Notes: generated by a model from the sequence alone, not told the origin. 64,000 bases of DNA from G036327475 sp036327475 (GCF_036327475.1 NZ_CP132913.1:1364001-1428000); one strand, 5' to 3'; shown: positions 1 through 9,604, numbered from the stretch's first letter. Numbers and translations are program-made.

Positions 1-590
1 GAGCGGGCCCGAGAAGCGTCTGGCTTACGGATTTTTGCCTTCGTAAACAGAGAGCGTATTTCCCGCAAGTACTCATCGAAACCTTCTCCCTGAAAGACTT
101 TAACCAAAAAACTCCCACCCGCCGCCAGAACATCCCGACACATATCGAGCGCCAGCTCCACGAGATATATGGATTTGGAAACATCGACCGCCGGGATACC
201 ACTCATATTAGGCGCCATGTCGGATAGCACCACTTGCACCTTCTGCTCGCCTATGCGCTCAAGTAAAGCCCGCAGCACCAGGAGGTCACGGAAATCCCCC
301 TGCAGAAAGTCAACGCCCACTATTGGTTCCATCGGTAGGATATCACAGGCGATGACACGCCCTTTGTCGCCGATTTGCGTGGCGACGTATTGCGACCAGC
401 CGCCGGGGGCCGCGCCCAGATCCACCACGGTCATCCCCGGACTAAATAGCTTGTCGCTCTGCTGTATTTCATCAAGTTTAAACCAGGCACGGGAACGGAG
501 TCCCCTTTCTTGTGCCTGCTGGACATATTTATCGCTAAAGTGTTCCTGCAGCCAGCGGCTGGAGCTTGTAGAACGCTTTTTGGTCACCAT
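1..590 (-). CDS. rlmE: 23S rRNA 2'-O-ribose U2552 methyltransferase (partial, 3' end outside window)
   Basis: Heat-shock methyltransferase RlmE (RrmJ/FtsJ), which uses SAM to methylate U2552 of 23S rRNA late in 50S assembly. Reading starts at the ATG complementary to 588-590 (MVTKKRSTSSSRWLQEHFSD) and stays open to the left edge, giving about 196 of roughly 209 residues. The SAM-binding motif VVDLGAAPGGWSQYV is near residues 50-65, and the motif VLSDMAPNMSGIP carries the catalytic Asp (124 in E. coli). The last visible residues are KIRKPDASRARS. The final catalytic Glu and the stop lie beyond base 1. No frameshift is seen, so the gene is probably functional. It is divergent from yhbY, as in E. 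coli. Confidence 0.95.
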   Translation of the reverse strand, partial: MVTKKRSTSSSRWLQEHFSDKYVQQAQERGLRSRAWFKLDEIQQSDKLFSPGMTVVDLGAAPGGWSQYVATQIGDKGRVIACDILPMEPIVGVDFLQGDFRDLLVLRALLERIGEQKVQVVLSDMAPNMSGIPAVDVSKSIYLVELALDMCRDVLAAGGSFLVKVFQGEGFDEYLREIRSLFTKAKIRKPDASRAR

Positions 591-741
591 CTTATTTTCC
601 AACTATCTTATATAAAGTGCAACGGTGGAAAGATTTGGCCACCATGCGCCGATATCGATGGACGCCGATTTAGCGATATATGTGAAATGGCGGTAAATAT
701 GCCGTTTCAATCCAACCTACCCAACCTAAGCAAAAACACAC

Positions 742-1022
742 ATGAATCTGAATAATAAGCAAAGCAGCATCTTAAAGAGCTAACCCATTTGCTGAAACCT
801 ATCGTCATGCTTGGCAATAACGGCTTGGCGGAAGGTGTGTTCGCCGAAATCAAACAGGCATTGGAGCATCATGAGCTCCTCAAGCAAATTACCACGGAAG
901 AGCGTGAGACAAAAACGTTGATCGCCGACGCCATCGTTCGTGAAAGCGGTGCCGGCAAGGTACAGATTATTCTGGTGTTGTATCGGTCGGCTACAGAACA
1001 GAAAATTACGCTGTCCCACTAA
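742..1022 (+). pseudogene. yhbY: CRM-domain RNA-binding protein YhbY, frameshifted
   Basis: YhbY is a 97-residue CRM/KH-like protein that associates with pre-50S particles. From the ATG at 742 the reading is MNLNNKQSSILKS and then TAA at 781-783. Dropping back one frame gives KQHLKELTHLLKP and then the rest of the protein through HHELLKQITTEERETKTLI to the stop at 1020-1022, so one A has been lost around codon 7-8. Two further in-frame losses are visible against E. coli: one codon after HHELLK and about three codons (GKT) before LVLYR. Re-initiation at the TTG at 789 could still yield a 77-residue product, but the loss of GKT next to the core strand makes function doubtful. It is divergent from rlmE. 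Confidence 0.75.
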
Positions 1023-1060
1023 CATCATTTTTCGATAGAAAATACCACTCTCCGACCCAC

Positions 1061-1090
1061 AGCAAAGGCCACTCGCGGCCTTTTGCTTTT
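1061..1090 (+). terminator. Rho-independent terminator after yhbY
   Basis: The arms agcaaaggcc and ggccttttgct form a stem around the loop actcgc and are followed by a T-rich stretch (ttttctttac). It sits between the yhbY remnant and the convergent greA gene and could serve both. Confidence 0.7.
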
Positions 1091-1124
1091 CTTTACAAAG
1101 CCAGCGACGGCGCTGCCAGGATGC

Positions 1125-1601
1125 TTACAGATACTCCACCTTAAGGATTTCGTATTCCACCTCACCGCCAGGGGTTTGGATGACGACGATATCCCCCGCT
1201 TCCCTGCCCACTAACCCGCGGGCGATGGGAGAATGAATGGAAATCAGGTTTTGCTTAAAATCGGCCTCATCGTCGCCGACGATGCGGTAGGTTTGCTTCT
1301 CTTCGTTATCCAGGTTTTCCACGCTGACCGTAGCGCCGAAAATGACCCGGCCGCTCGGGGCCAGTTTGGTCACATCGATCACCTGCGCATTGGACAATTT
1401 GGCTTCAATTTCCTGGATTCGGCCTTCGCAAAAGCCTTGTTGTTCCCGTGCGGCATGATACTCGGCGTTTTCTTTTAAATCGCCGTGCTCGCGGGCCTCG
1501 GCAATAGACCGGATAATTTCAGAGCGACGGACGCTTTTAAGATTTTTGAGCTCTTCCCGCAGTTTTTCAGCGCCGCGCAGAGTCATCGGAACCTGATTCA
1601 T
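1125..1601 (-). CDS. greA: Transcription elongation factor GreA
   Basis: GreA rescues backtracked RNA polymerase by stimulating transcript cleavage in the secondary channel. The ATG complementary to 1599-1601 gives 158 residues starting MNQVPMTLRGAEKLREEL, the exact family length; an in-frame extension upstream has no homology and is not used. The N-terminal coiled coil (about 1-75) keeps the acidic tip (EHGDLKENAEYHAAREQQ) that reaches the active centre. The C-terminal FKBP-like domain contains VGDDEADFKQNLISIHSPIARGL and ends in the canonical VEYL. It is convergent with yhbY and divergent from the dead dacB, as in E. coli. Intact. Confidence 0.97.
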   Translation of the reverse strand: MNQVPMTLRGAEKLREELKNLKSVRRSEIIRSIAEAREHGDLKENAEYHAAREQQGFCEGRIQEIEAKLSNAQVIDVTKLAPSGRVIFGATVSVENLDNEEKQTYRIVGDDEADFKQNLISIHSPIARGLVGREAGDIVVIQTPGGEVEYEILKVEYL

Positions 1602-1854
1602 AATTGTACCTCTATGCATCTTCCTGCTAAAATAATCGCCGTTCTGGGGCGGGCGGCGCTGGCGCGACGCGCGTTTCATACACCTCCCTTCAAACGAAAA
1701 GCAAAAGGAAACGATCCTAGAATTACTTCCCAGGCTAGCCCCAATTTTGCATTTTCATACGTATTTTATCGCAGAGTTCGGTGTAGGTCATCGTTTACTT
1801 TATCCCTGCTTGCACCGTAGTATGACAGCACGTTACATTGCTGTTGCTCAAATT

Positions 1855-3087
1855 ATGTGTTTTAGGATTAGTCATAGGATTGACCAGTGTTGTCATGCGT
1901 TCCGCACAGGCGACGAAAACTATACGGAATATTTGCCCGACGGCGCTAACCTGGCGCTGGTGGTGCAAAAGCGGGGCCGCGGCCCGTTATTGATTATCAC
2001 AGTTAGCAGCTGGCCTTGCCAGCTAGCGCCATAGAAGCTGCGCACTGCACTGGCAGCGCTGTTGAAGCTGGGCCTGTCGCTTTTACCACCGCCATCGAAG
2101 CGGCCTCCGCGCTGGTTGGCAGCGCGCTGCAAGGCAACCTGACCACGCACTTCGGCGGCGATCCTACGTTTACTTGACAGCGTTTGCGCAATCATGGTGG
2201 CCGAGCTGTGTAAGCAAGACATCAAAAAAAATCACCGGTAACCTAATTATCGACACCTCTGTGTTTGCCAGCCATGACAGAGCCCTCAGCTGGCCATTGA
2301 ACGATCTGAAGCGGCGCTTTAGCGCCCCGCCGAGCGCGGCCATTGTCGATCGCAACTGTCTCTCGGTGTCGTTCTACAGCGCCCGGACGACCGGGGAGCC
2401 AACGTTTATCTACGTCGCCTCGTGTACCCAGTGCATATGTTCAGTCAGGTGCGAGCATGGGCCGCGGCGCAACATTGCGAGCTGGAGATGGTGCCGGAAG
2501 GGCTTGACCGCTATACCCTTACTAGCTGCATGACCGAGCTCAGCCCGCCGGGACACATTTGAGTGCAATCCTCTTCCGCGCGGCTGCACAATTTACTACA
2601 TATTATGCTGATTACTACATATTATGCTGAAAATCCGGCAATATGATTGCCGACACGGTTTTCGCATGATTGGCCACGAACGCTTTAATGTGCCGGGCAC
2701 CCAGCGCACGGACTCGGATGCGACGCACCAGATCCTGCATCAGCAGGCGGGAATCGATCTGGACAACAGTATCAGGGCGGATGGTTCCGGTCTGTCGCGC
2801 CACGATTTGATTTCCCCTCCACCATGATGCAAGTGCTGCAATATATTAGTCAGCACGATCAGACGTTGGACTTTATCTCCACGCTGACACTGGCGGGTTA
2901 TGAGCACGCTCATGTACCACGCGGGTCTGCATGAAACTGTGGTCGACGGCAAAGTGGTTGGCGAAAACCGGCTCGCTATAAGGGCTACGGCCTAACGGGC
3001 TTTTTCGCCACTGCCAGCGGTCAACGTATGGCGTTTGTGCAATATCTCTCCGGCTATACCTCTCCGACTATGCAGCCGGTAGAATAA
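1855..3087 (+). pseudogene. dacB: D-alanyl-D-alanine carboxypeptidase/endopeptidase DacB (PBP4), degraded
   Basis: PBP4 is a periplasmic penicillin-binding peptidase that trims murein cross-links. Recognisable pieces occur in order but in different frames: a signal-peptide-like stretch and TEYLPDGANLALVVQK (about 1925-1970), GNLIIDTSVFASHDRA with FSAPPSAAIVDRNCLSVS (2240-2370), then FRMIGHERFNVPGT, ILHQQAGIDLDNSI and ADGSGLSRHDLI (2660-2815), and finally ATASGQRMAFVQYLSGYT (3010-3060) before a TAA at 3085. Several frameshifts, stops and a 19-bp tandem duplication (2593-2630) exclude a product. Position between greA and obgE and orientation match E. coli. Confidence 0.9.
2593..2630. repeat. 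19-bp perfect tandem duplication inside dacB remnant
   Basis: The unit ttactacatattatgctga occurs twice head to tail (2593-2611 and 2612-2630). It breaks the dacB frame just before the DNMIADTVFRMIGH segment. It looks like a replication-slippage duplication in a gene no longer under selection. Confidence 0.9.
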
Positions 3088-4373
3088 CCAGCCGTTTCGC
3101 GCCAAGTTGGCCCACACGCCGACCAGGTGACACTCTTCTTTCCTACAAGCGGTCGGCGATGATTTTCAATTTCCGCAGATCATGGCAGCAGATGGCAGGC
3201 ATCAGGTGTTCGATGTGCCACTGTCGTCGTTATCGTTGAAGCGACAGTGGTGACCTTGACCGATCTCGACGACATGCCATAGGAATGCACATGAACTGTG
3301 AAGCTATGCAGATACGCCATTACTCTGCCCTCCCCAATCTGCCCCTCACAACGTCGAATTTCGTTCCGCGCACAGTACGCTCTTGCCGTGGCATCTAAAT
3401 CTTCGGTCAGTCCTGCTTACGCTCGAACAGGAATTACTCCTCGTGGAATGAATGAAACTAGCCAATCGCGACATAGGAAGAGGGGTGGCAAGTAGCTCGC
3501 CAGGGAAAAGCGACACGCCATACGCTATTGTGACGGCATCAGGTCATAGGTCGGCGGTAGGCGTCCGCAGGAGTAAGGCGGCCGATCCAGAGAGCATAGC
3601 GGCATCCACTACGCAACGAATGGGCGCTACTCTGTACCGCGCTTTGGTTCCCTCAATGACTTCGGCAAGGCATGTCAAAACAGTATCACATCCCACGTTA
3701 TGTGTATTGAGGTACGAAAGCGTTCGCCAGCAGACGCAGCCATAGCCGGTGAACGCTTGCGGAGCAACAGAGATATTAGTAGCTCACGTGACACGGCAAC
3801 GGCGAACGGGAATGCGGTGACAGACAAGTCCGCGGCAGCGGTGCAGCATGGGCCGGCGTGCCCTTAACATTAAGGGGCGCGGAGCGCTACTGGGCGCGCG
3901 ACGGAGTGCTCACAGGCTCGCTCTTCGCCATAGCGACAGACGTCGCCGTAGCCCATGGCCTCTTGGGCGTCCGACATGTTGTCGTTGATGTCGGTCGCTA
4001 CGGCTAATGCCCCTCGTACCAAGGGCGGCGGCGTCGCCGAGATCGGTAACCGCATCGCCAGAATACTGGTCATATCGGTCCTCAGCGGTCCTCAGCGGGC
4101 GTTAGGGGCCTGTACGGTCCATCAGCGTAGGGGCGCACGCGCGCGGCACCGGACGCAAGGCGTGTCCTTTGCCTCCGGTGCCGCGCCACTGGAATTTTAG
4201 CGGATTCTTCAGCGATAGTAGAAATACATTACAGCCTGAAAAGACATTCTCCCGGGCGCAATGCGCGGTTAGGCAGCGCTATCGTGTGGCTGGGCGGGCA
4301 AAGCCAGTAAACCAGCTATCGCCAACCGGGCCATGCCTTGACCACCGAGGGGAAAAGTTAATGATTCTCAGCG
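3088..4373. other. Eroded intergenic region, no gene recognised
   Basis: Between the dacB remnant and obgE I see only short open frames without family resemblance. A 10-bp tandem duplication (cggtcctcag twice) lies at about 4077-4096. Yersinia-like genomes may carry extra genes here, but no piece could be assigned with confidence. It is probably decayed coding DNA. Confidence 0.5.
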
Positions 4374-4466
4374 CTAATAGATCGTTTCCACGTCCTTATC
4401 CCCATTATCATCCAGAACCTCTTCGGCTTCCGTCTGCATGAGCTGATAGATCGCGGTGATAATCAG
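4374..4466 (-). other. Detached remnant of the ObgE acidic C-terminal tail
   Basis: Immediately downstream of the premature obgE stop the minus strand still encodes, in shifted frames, ADYHRDLS (compare WDDYHRQQL in E. coli) and then EAEEVLDDNGDKDVETIY followed by TAG at 4374-4376, resembling the acidic tail that ends VEFIYKR in E. coli. At least two shifts separate the pieces from the obgE frame, so the tail is not translated as part of Obg. Confidence 0.75.
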
Positions 4467-5525
4467 CTACATGCATTCCACTTTTTCTAATCCTGCCTCG
4501 GGCGTCGCCTGCTCTTTAGGATGTGCGTTGATAAACGCCATCAGATCCCGGCACAGCGCCTTTACGCCGTCGCGATTGCCGGCGGAAATCAGATAGTATT
4601 GCGTTTTCCAACCCAACGCCTCGGCAATAGCCTTGGCGCGCGCTGTCCCTTCCTCAGCGCCAAGCAGATCCACCTTGCTGAATACCAGCCAGCGCGGTTT
4701 GGCGGCCAGCTTTTCACTGCAGCGTTCCAGCTCAGTGACGATAATGCGGGCGTTTTCGAGCGGATCGGACTCGTCCACCGGTGCCAGATCGACAAGATGC
4801 AGCAACACCCGGCAGCGCTCCAGATGCTTAAGGAAACGCATACCCAAGCCAGCGCCATCGGCCGCGCCTTCGATCAGTCCGGGAATATCCGCCACTACGA
4901 AGCTCTGCTCGTTATCCATGCGTACCACGCCAAGGCTTGGTACCAGCGTGGTAAACGGATAATCCGCTACCTTCGGCTTGGCCGCCGATACTGCGCGGAT
5001 AAACGTAGACTTACCAGCATTGGGCAAGCCGAGCATACCGACGTCTGCCAACAGAATCAGCTCAAGCTGGATCTCGCGGATCTCGCCTTTGGTACCGTCG
5101 GTTTTCTGTCGCGGCGCCCGATTGACTGACGATTTAAAACGCGTGTTGCCCAAGCCGTGAAAACCGCCTTTGGCCACCATCAGCCGCTGCTCGTGGCTGG
5201 TCATATCGCCAATGACTTCATTGGTACCCAAATCTAGTACCCGGGTACCCACCGGAACTTTGATAACGATGTCTTTGCCGCGCTTACCAGTACAATCCCG
5301 GCTCTGGCCGTTTTGTCCGCGCTCGGCGCGAAAGTTTCTCTCAAATCGGTAATCGATAAGGGTGTTCAGATTTTCATCCGCTAGTAGCCACACATCGCCG
5401 CCATCACCGCCATCACCGCCGTCCGGTCTACCGCGGGGGATGTATTTTTCCCGGCGAAAGCTGACACAGCCGTCGCCGCCATCGCCAGCCGCCGCCAAAA
5501 TGGCGGCTTCGTCAACAAACTTCAT
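4467..5525 (-). CDS. obgE: Obg GTPase, lacking its acidic C-terminal tail
   Basis: ObgE is an essential GTPase for 50S assembly and stress signalling. The start is the ATG complementary to 5523-5525 (MKFVDEAAILAAAGDGGDGC); the longer frame upstream is not homologous. The product has 352 residues against about 390 in E. coli. The glycine-rich Obg fold spans 1-158. The G domain has the P-loop GLPNAGKST at 166-174, switch region YPFTTLVPSLGVV, the motif DIPGLIEGA and FSKVD. The frame then ends at KVECM and a TAG where relatives continue WDDY plus an Asp/Glu-rich tail, remnants of which lie just downstream. GTPase core appears intact, and the gene is likely still functional because E. coli tail truncations are tolerated in part; that last point is inference. 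Confidence 0.93.
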   Translation of the reverse strand: MKFVDEAAILAAAGDGGDGCVSFRREKYIPRGRPDGGDGGDGGDVWLLADENLNTLIDYRFERNFRAERGQNGQSRDCTGKRGKDIVIKVPVGTRVLDLGTNEVIGDMTSHEQRLMVAKGGFHGLGNTRFKSSVNRAPRQKTDGTKGEIREIQLELILLADVGMLGLPNAGKSTFIRAVSAAKPKVADYPFTTLVPSLGVVRMDNEQSFVVADIPGLIEGAADGAGLGMRFLKHLERCRVLLHLVDLAPVDESDPLENARIIVTELERCSEKLAAKPRWLVFSKVDLLGAEEGTARAKAIAEALGWKTQYYLISAGNRDGVKALCRDLMAFINAHPKEQATPEAGLEKVECM

Positions 5526-5559
5526 GATAAGTCTCCATACCCATTTGCAGGACAGCTTA

Positions 5560-5990
5560 TATAACGGCGATCGAGACCCGTCTGTTTCAGCCCGGGCCAC
5601 CAGTGGTGACCGACAGCGAAACACATCGCACCTTGACCGCACTGCTATGGCCGACAAAGTTCAGCGACGGCGGCACGAAAGCTGCAGGTCAGAACAACGC
5701 CAGCAAATTAGAAAAATCATGGCAAACAACGGTGTCAGGGTAATAATTGCTCACTTGCGCCGCCTGCCAGTCCGATGACCTGGGAGGCGATAGGGTCCCA
5801 GCATTGTAGTGGCGTACCGAAAGACAAGGTTGCTCAAAAGCCGTGTGGTCTCTGCCGCGCCGCGAGCGCCGCCAGGCACCACTAGCGGAAAAATAACCGC
5901 GCCTGATACCGATCATAGTACCACTACGGTGTAAAGCTCCATGGTAGTAAAGACCCGCTTCATGGCATGGGGAGCCGCCCAGCACATAGC
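5560..5990 (-). pseudogene. yhbE: EamA-family transporter YhbE, remnant
   Basis: In E. coli an EamA/DMT-family inner-membrane permease of 321 residues lies between obgE and rpmA. Here only about 600 bp separate those genes. The minus strand keeps SSDWQAAQVS followed in a shifted frame by FSNLLALF, matching MARWQAAQVS...FSDLLSLAW of YhbE. The N-terminal half is deleted and the rest is frameshifted. No product is expected. Confidence 0.65.
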
Positions 5991-6141
5991 AGTGGTCAAT
6001 GTGAGCGTAGCGCCGGTGCCAGCCTGCTATGCAGGCTGCTGCGTATTTTCATGATGAACAGTGAGCATAAGACAATGGAACAAGGCAAAAGGCCTCGTAA
6101 CCAGGTGCGAGGCTTTACTCGGCTGTCGGAGAACGCAAAAT

Positions 6142-6399
6142 TTATTCAGCAACGATGCTAACAAATTTACGGTTCTTCGGGCCCTTCGCTTCAAACTGAA
6201 TTTTACCCGTCGTCAAAGCAAACAGCGTGTGATCTTTACCACAACCTACGTTGATCCCCGGGTGGAACTTGGTTCCACGCTGGCGGACGATAATGCTGCC
6301 GGCATTTACCGTTTCGCCGCCGAAGTGTTTAACACCCAGGCGTTTACCTGCTGAGTCGCGACCGTTACGTGTAGAGCCGCCAGCCTTTTTGTGTGCCAT
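6142..6399 (-). CDS. rpmA: 50S ribosomal protein L27
   Basis: L27, 85 residues (MAHKKAGGSTRNGRDSAGKR), the family's usual length. The basic N-terminal arm that reaches the peptidyl-transferase centre is complete, followed by the beta-barrel core with VRQRGTKFHPGINVGCGKDHTLF. It lies 15 bp downstream of rplU in a two-gene operon, as throughout the Enterobacterales. Intact. Confidence 0.98.
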   Translation of the reverse strand: MAHKKAGGSTRNGRDSAGKRLGVKHFGGETVNAGSIIVRQRGTKFHPGINVGCGKDHTLFALTTGKIQFEAKGPKNRKFVSIVAE

Positions 6400-6414
6400 G
6401 AGTCTGCCCTTCTG

Positions 6415-6726
6415 TTAAGTGCTAATAGCGGTGATTTTAACGTCAGTAAACCATTGACGGTGCCCCTGATGCTTACGGAAGTGCTTACGGCGACGAAATT
6501 TTACAATCATAACTTTATCGCTGCGACCGTGAGCTACAGCTTCTGCCGTGATCTTGCCACCGTTCACGAAAGGACCGCCAATCTGGATGTTGTCGCCGTT
6601 AGCGATCATCATAACCTGGTCAAACTCAACAGCTTCACCCGTTGCAATGTCCAGCTTTTCAAGACGAACGGTCTGACCTTCGCTCACCCTGTGTTGTTTA
6701 CCACCACTTTGGAAAACCGCGTACAT
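6415..6726 (-). CDS. rplU: 50S ribosomal protein L21
   Basis: L21, 103 residues (MYAVFQSGGKQHRVSEGQTV), which binds 23S rRNA near L20. It has the canonical beta-barrel and the basic loop VKFRRRKHFRKHQGHRQ, ending in TDVKITAIST. It is the first gene of the rplU-rpmA operon, divergent from ispB across 253 bp that carries a good sigma-70 promoter (6800-6828). Confidence 0.98.
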   Translation of the reverse strand: MYAVFQSGGKQHRVSEGQTVRLEKLDIATGEAVEFDQVMMIANGDNIQIGGPFVNGGKITAEAVAHGRSDKVMIVKFRRRKHFRKHQGHRQWFTDVKITAIST

Positions 6727-6799
6727 AAAAACTCCGCTTTCCGCATGCTCAATCTGTAATCGTCTAGAGCGTGCTATAAATATTTACAACAGAACGTGG

Positions 6800-6828
6800 A
6801 TTCTAGGCAAGAATCTCACTAAAGACAA
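6800..6828 (-). promoter_or_regulatory. Sigma-70 promoter for rplU-rpmA
   Basis: Read on the minus strand, a -35 box TTGTCT and a -10 box TAGAAT are separated by exactly 17 bp, about 75 bp upstream of the rplU start. Both boxes are one mismatch from consensus. The distance leaves a leader of roughly 65 nt. Confidence 0.6.
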
Positions 6829-6979
6829 GTACAGAATACATGCAAAAGCGAAAAGTGCAGTTTCTTCATCGCCATTTATCTCTTACATTTTTCAAGTACA
6901 ATCAAGCAACACTCTTTCCGCCATTCGGTCCCGTGTACGGCATTACACTGACGGTATACCTATAAACCGATAGAAAATA

Positions 6980-7951
6980 ATGAATCTTGAAAAAATTACT
7001 GAACTGACCGCGCAGGATATGGCGGAGGTAAACACGGCAATTCGCGAGCAGATAAACTCAGAGGTCGCCCTGATAAATCAGCTCAGCCACTACATTATCA
7101 ACGGCGGCGGCAAACGCATCCGGCCCATGATTGCGGTGCTAGCGGCACGTGCGCTGCACTATGATGGCAATCAGCATGTTACCGTTGCCGCGCTGATCGA
7201 ATTTATCCATACTGCCACGTTGTTGCATGATGACGTGGTGGATGAATCAGACATGCGCCGTGGCAAAGCGACGGCCAACGCAGCGTTTGGCAACGCCGCC
7301 AGTGTCTTGGTCGGCGATTTCATCTATACACGCGCTTTTCAAATGATGACCGCGCTGAAATCCCTGCGTGTGCTGAAGCTGATGTCTGAAGCGGTTAACA
7401 TTATCGCTGAAGGAGAAGTGCTACAATTAATAAACCGTAACGATCCGGATATCACAATCGACAGTTATATGCGGGTTATCTATAGTAAGACTGCGCGGCT
7501 GTTCGAGGCGGCGGCGCAGTCCTCTGCCATATTGGCCGGCGCTGATGCCCGCCAAGAGGCGGCGCTGCGCGATTACGGCCGTTATCTGGGCACTGCCTTT
7601 CAACTCATTGATGACCTGCTGGATTACGGCGCGGACGGGAAAACGCTGGGTAAAAATACAGGCGATGACTTAAACGAAGGTAAGCCGACGCTCCCGTTGC
7701 TACACGCCATGCGTAACGGCACGCCAGAACAAGCGGCACTGATCCGCCAGGCGATCGAACAGGGCAATGGACGCCACCTGCTGGAGACAGTACTGGACAC
7801 CATGCACCAGCACGATTCCCTGGGGTACACGCGCCGGTGTGCGGAAGAGGAAGCAGATAAAGCTATCGCCTGTTTAGACTGTCTGTCGTCTTCCCCTTAC
7901 CGCGATGCGCTAGAGGACCTGGCCCACGTGGCGGTACAGCGTGGCGCTTGA
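6980..7951 (+). CDS. ispB: Octaprenyl diphosphate synthase IspB
   Basis: This trans-prenyltransferase adds isopentenyl units to farnesyl diphosphate to make the C40 side chain of ubiquinone and menaquinone. The protein has 323 residues, matching E. coli. Visible motifs are GGGKRIRPM (about 43-51), the first Asp-rich motif LLHDDVVDESDMRRG (about 82-96) and the second, FQLIDDLLDY (about 208-217), followed by GKNTGDDLNEGKPTLPLL. The start ATG matches the family N-terminus (MNLEKITELT). It is divergent from rplU; the downstream neighbour sfsB is a relic. Intact and essential. Confidence 0.97.
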   Translation: MNLEKITELTAQDMAEVNTAIREQINSEVALINQLSHYIINGGGKRIRPMIAVLAARALHYDGNQHVTVAALIEFIHTATLLHDDVVDESDMRRGKATANAAFGNAASVLVGDFIYTRAFQMMTALKSLRVLKLMSEAVNIIAEGEVLQLINRNDPDITIDSYMRVIYSKTARLFEAAAQSSAILAGADARQEAALRDYGRYLGTAFQLIDDLLDYGADGKTLGKNTGDDLNEGKPTLPLLHAMRNGTPEQAALIRQAIEQGNGRHLLETVLDTMHQHDSLGYTRRCAEEEADKAIACLDCLSSSPYRDALEDLAHVAVQRGA

Positions 7952-8500
7952 AAGCGTAATCGTCATGAAGAAAGGAATCTCTCTAGAAAATTCTGTTACT
8001 CTTCTTGCAGCCCCAGCCGTACGATAAATGTGCTTGTTGCCTTCACGCGCAACAAAAGCAATCACCCGCTCTTTCACGGTCAACTACCTGTAGATGATTT
8101 TCAGGTAGGGCCACTGACCTCTTAGCGCTTCAAGAGCCCATTCGACGTCGTTCCTCGTCCCGTATTTTCCAGCGGATCGAACACATACTCCACGCTCCTG
8201 CCCCTTCTCCCTTTTGCGCCACCGGTGCCGTTTTCACGTCTGGCAAGATCACAAAGCCCTTGATGGGTACCGGGTAGTCCGTTGATGGGTACTGGGTAGT
8301 CCGGCGACGGACAGCAGGTTCTGCGTGTTGAATCAGGCATGTTTCATGAGATTTCATGCTAAATTTGACCTGCACAACAAATTAGAATTTATTTGGAAAA
8401 TTAAAAGCTTTTAGGAATTTTTGTGCTATATATTTTAACTAAAGGCTATGATCATTGTCATCATTTTATCTGCATTGATCAGTTATACCATTAACCCGTG
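7952..8500. other. Eroded intergenic region with tandem repeat
   Basis: No gene is recognised. Short minus-strand frames exist but have no recognisable family features. A 22-bp unit beginning ttgatgggtac is tandemly duplicated at 8260-8281 and 8282-8303 with one mismatch. Confidence 0.5.
8260..8303. repeat. 22-bp tandem duplication
   Basis: Two adjacent copies of a 22-bp unit (ttgatgggta-c/t-cgggtagtccg type, one c/t difference) in non-coding DNA. Confidence 0.85.
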
Positions 8501-8504
8501 TTTG

Positions 8505-8735
8505 TCTCACAGCGCTAGAAATATGGGTGCAAGAAATATATTGGCGCCTGTGGATATCATCGCGGCACTCTGTAAATACGGAGCCTGCCTGGCTGCGGTA
8601 CCGCGTGCGTCGGGATTGAGTTCATCCACGCTGACGGACGCCAAGTCCTGGCCAAAGATGAATGGTTCATCGCCGATGTACTGGAAGTCTATTCTCCGGT
8701 GATATGGCCCAGCCGCTGCTCGATAGAAAAAGCCT
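8505..8735 (+). pseudogene. sfsB: SfsB/Nlp DNA-binding protein, remnant
   Basis: SfsB (Nlp, Ner-like) is a 92-residue helix-turn-helix protein directly downstream of ispB in E. coli. Here VDIIAALCKYGACLAAV and RASGLSSSTLTDAKSWPK match the start of its HTH (PADIIAGLRKKG...RNGLSSSTLANALSRPWPK). In another frame, ADVLEVYSPVIWPSR matches AKALGTDPWVIWPSR. At least one frameshift separates the halves and the N-terminus is degraded. Position directly after ispB supports the call. Confidence 0.75.
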
Positions 8736-8739
8736 GATA

Positions 8740-9600
8740 CGCCAGCGTTGATCCTCGGCGCCAAGGAAGAGCCATGCCTTTCCTGGCGCATTATTTCATT
8801 CCGGCCTGAGGTCGTTAACTGGCTCATCCGGATAGTCTAGAGCTTTAACATGTTCAACACACCTTCACGCACGATATAAAGAGACGATAAAAACGAAAAA
8901 TCGCGCTCCGCATCGGAAAGTTGCCGATGAATTTCGTTCCAGGTTGCTGACGCCTCCTGTGAAGCCCTAAAGAAAGCGTCCTGTTATGTCGGCAAACTGT
9001 GCTAGGCACACGCTACTGCTTTGCCGCGCGCACCTTCGCGCCGCCTTTTTTCGCCTTCCTCCTTGGCTCGCCGATTCAATTCCTGTCGTGTTTTACCCAA
9101 TCAATTCGTGTGTTGTAATCCATTCTTTTTTATTTCTGTTTTAATCCCCTCCTTGTATTGTGGCAAGCCTGGCGCTATCGCCATCGCGCGGTTTAGGCGG
9201 ATACTGTGTTTAGGCGGATACTGTGGAACTTACAGCACCTGATTCCCATTCCGCTATTACGACAATATTTAACGTATGACATTACATGTTGTCGTAACGC
9301 TCATTACAATACAAAAAGCGTATTGGATCAAAGGTAGCATTAAAAAATAAGATCAATGCCAGCTATTAGAATAGAACATAAAATTTATATAATATTCTTT
9401 CTCTTAAGAAATAAGTTTTATGTGAAAACGAATGACAACCGGTTCACCATGAATAGCGCCTCGCCGATAGCGGCCCTACTTGACGCCTAGGCACGCCGCG
9501 CCAGCCAGCGCTTTGGCGTAGCAATACCCCTATCCGGGCGAAACGCTCGACGAAACAATGGCGGCTGTGACTATAAATGGCCACGCCGACGCAAGGATCA
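8740..9600. other. Eroded region, no gene recognised
   Basis: Partly AT-rich DNA without convincing genes. A minus-strand stretch at about 8850-8970 reads SATWNEIHRQLSDAERDFSF in an open frame and may be a decayed helical protein, but I cannot assign it. A 17-bp unit (tttaggcggatactgtg) is tandemly duplicated at 9192-9225. Confidence 0.45.
9192..9225. repeat. 17-bp perfect tandem duplication
   Basis: The unit tttaggcggatactgtg occurs at 9192-9208 and again at 9209-9225, in DNA with no recognisable gene. Confidence 0.9.
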
Positions 9601-9604
9601 TAGC

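Noticed and set aside
3870..4200. Overlapping frames of 67 and 81 codons upstream of the obgE tail remnant
   Set aside because: Neither shows a recognisable motif or a Shine-Dalgarno, and they overlap on opposite strands; treated as eroded DNA.
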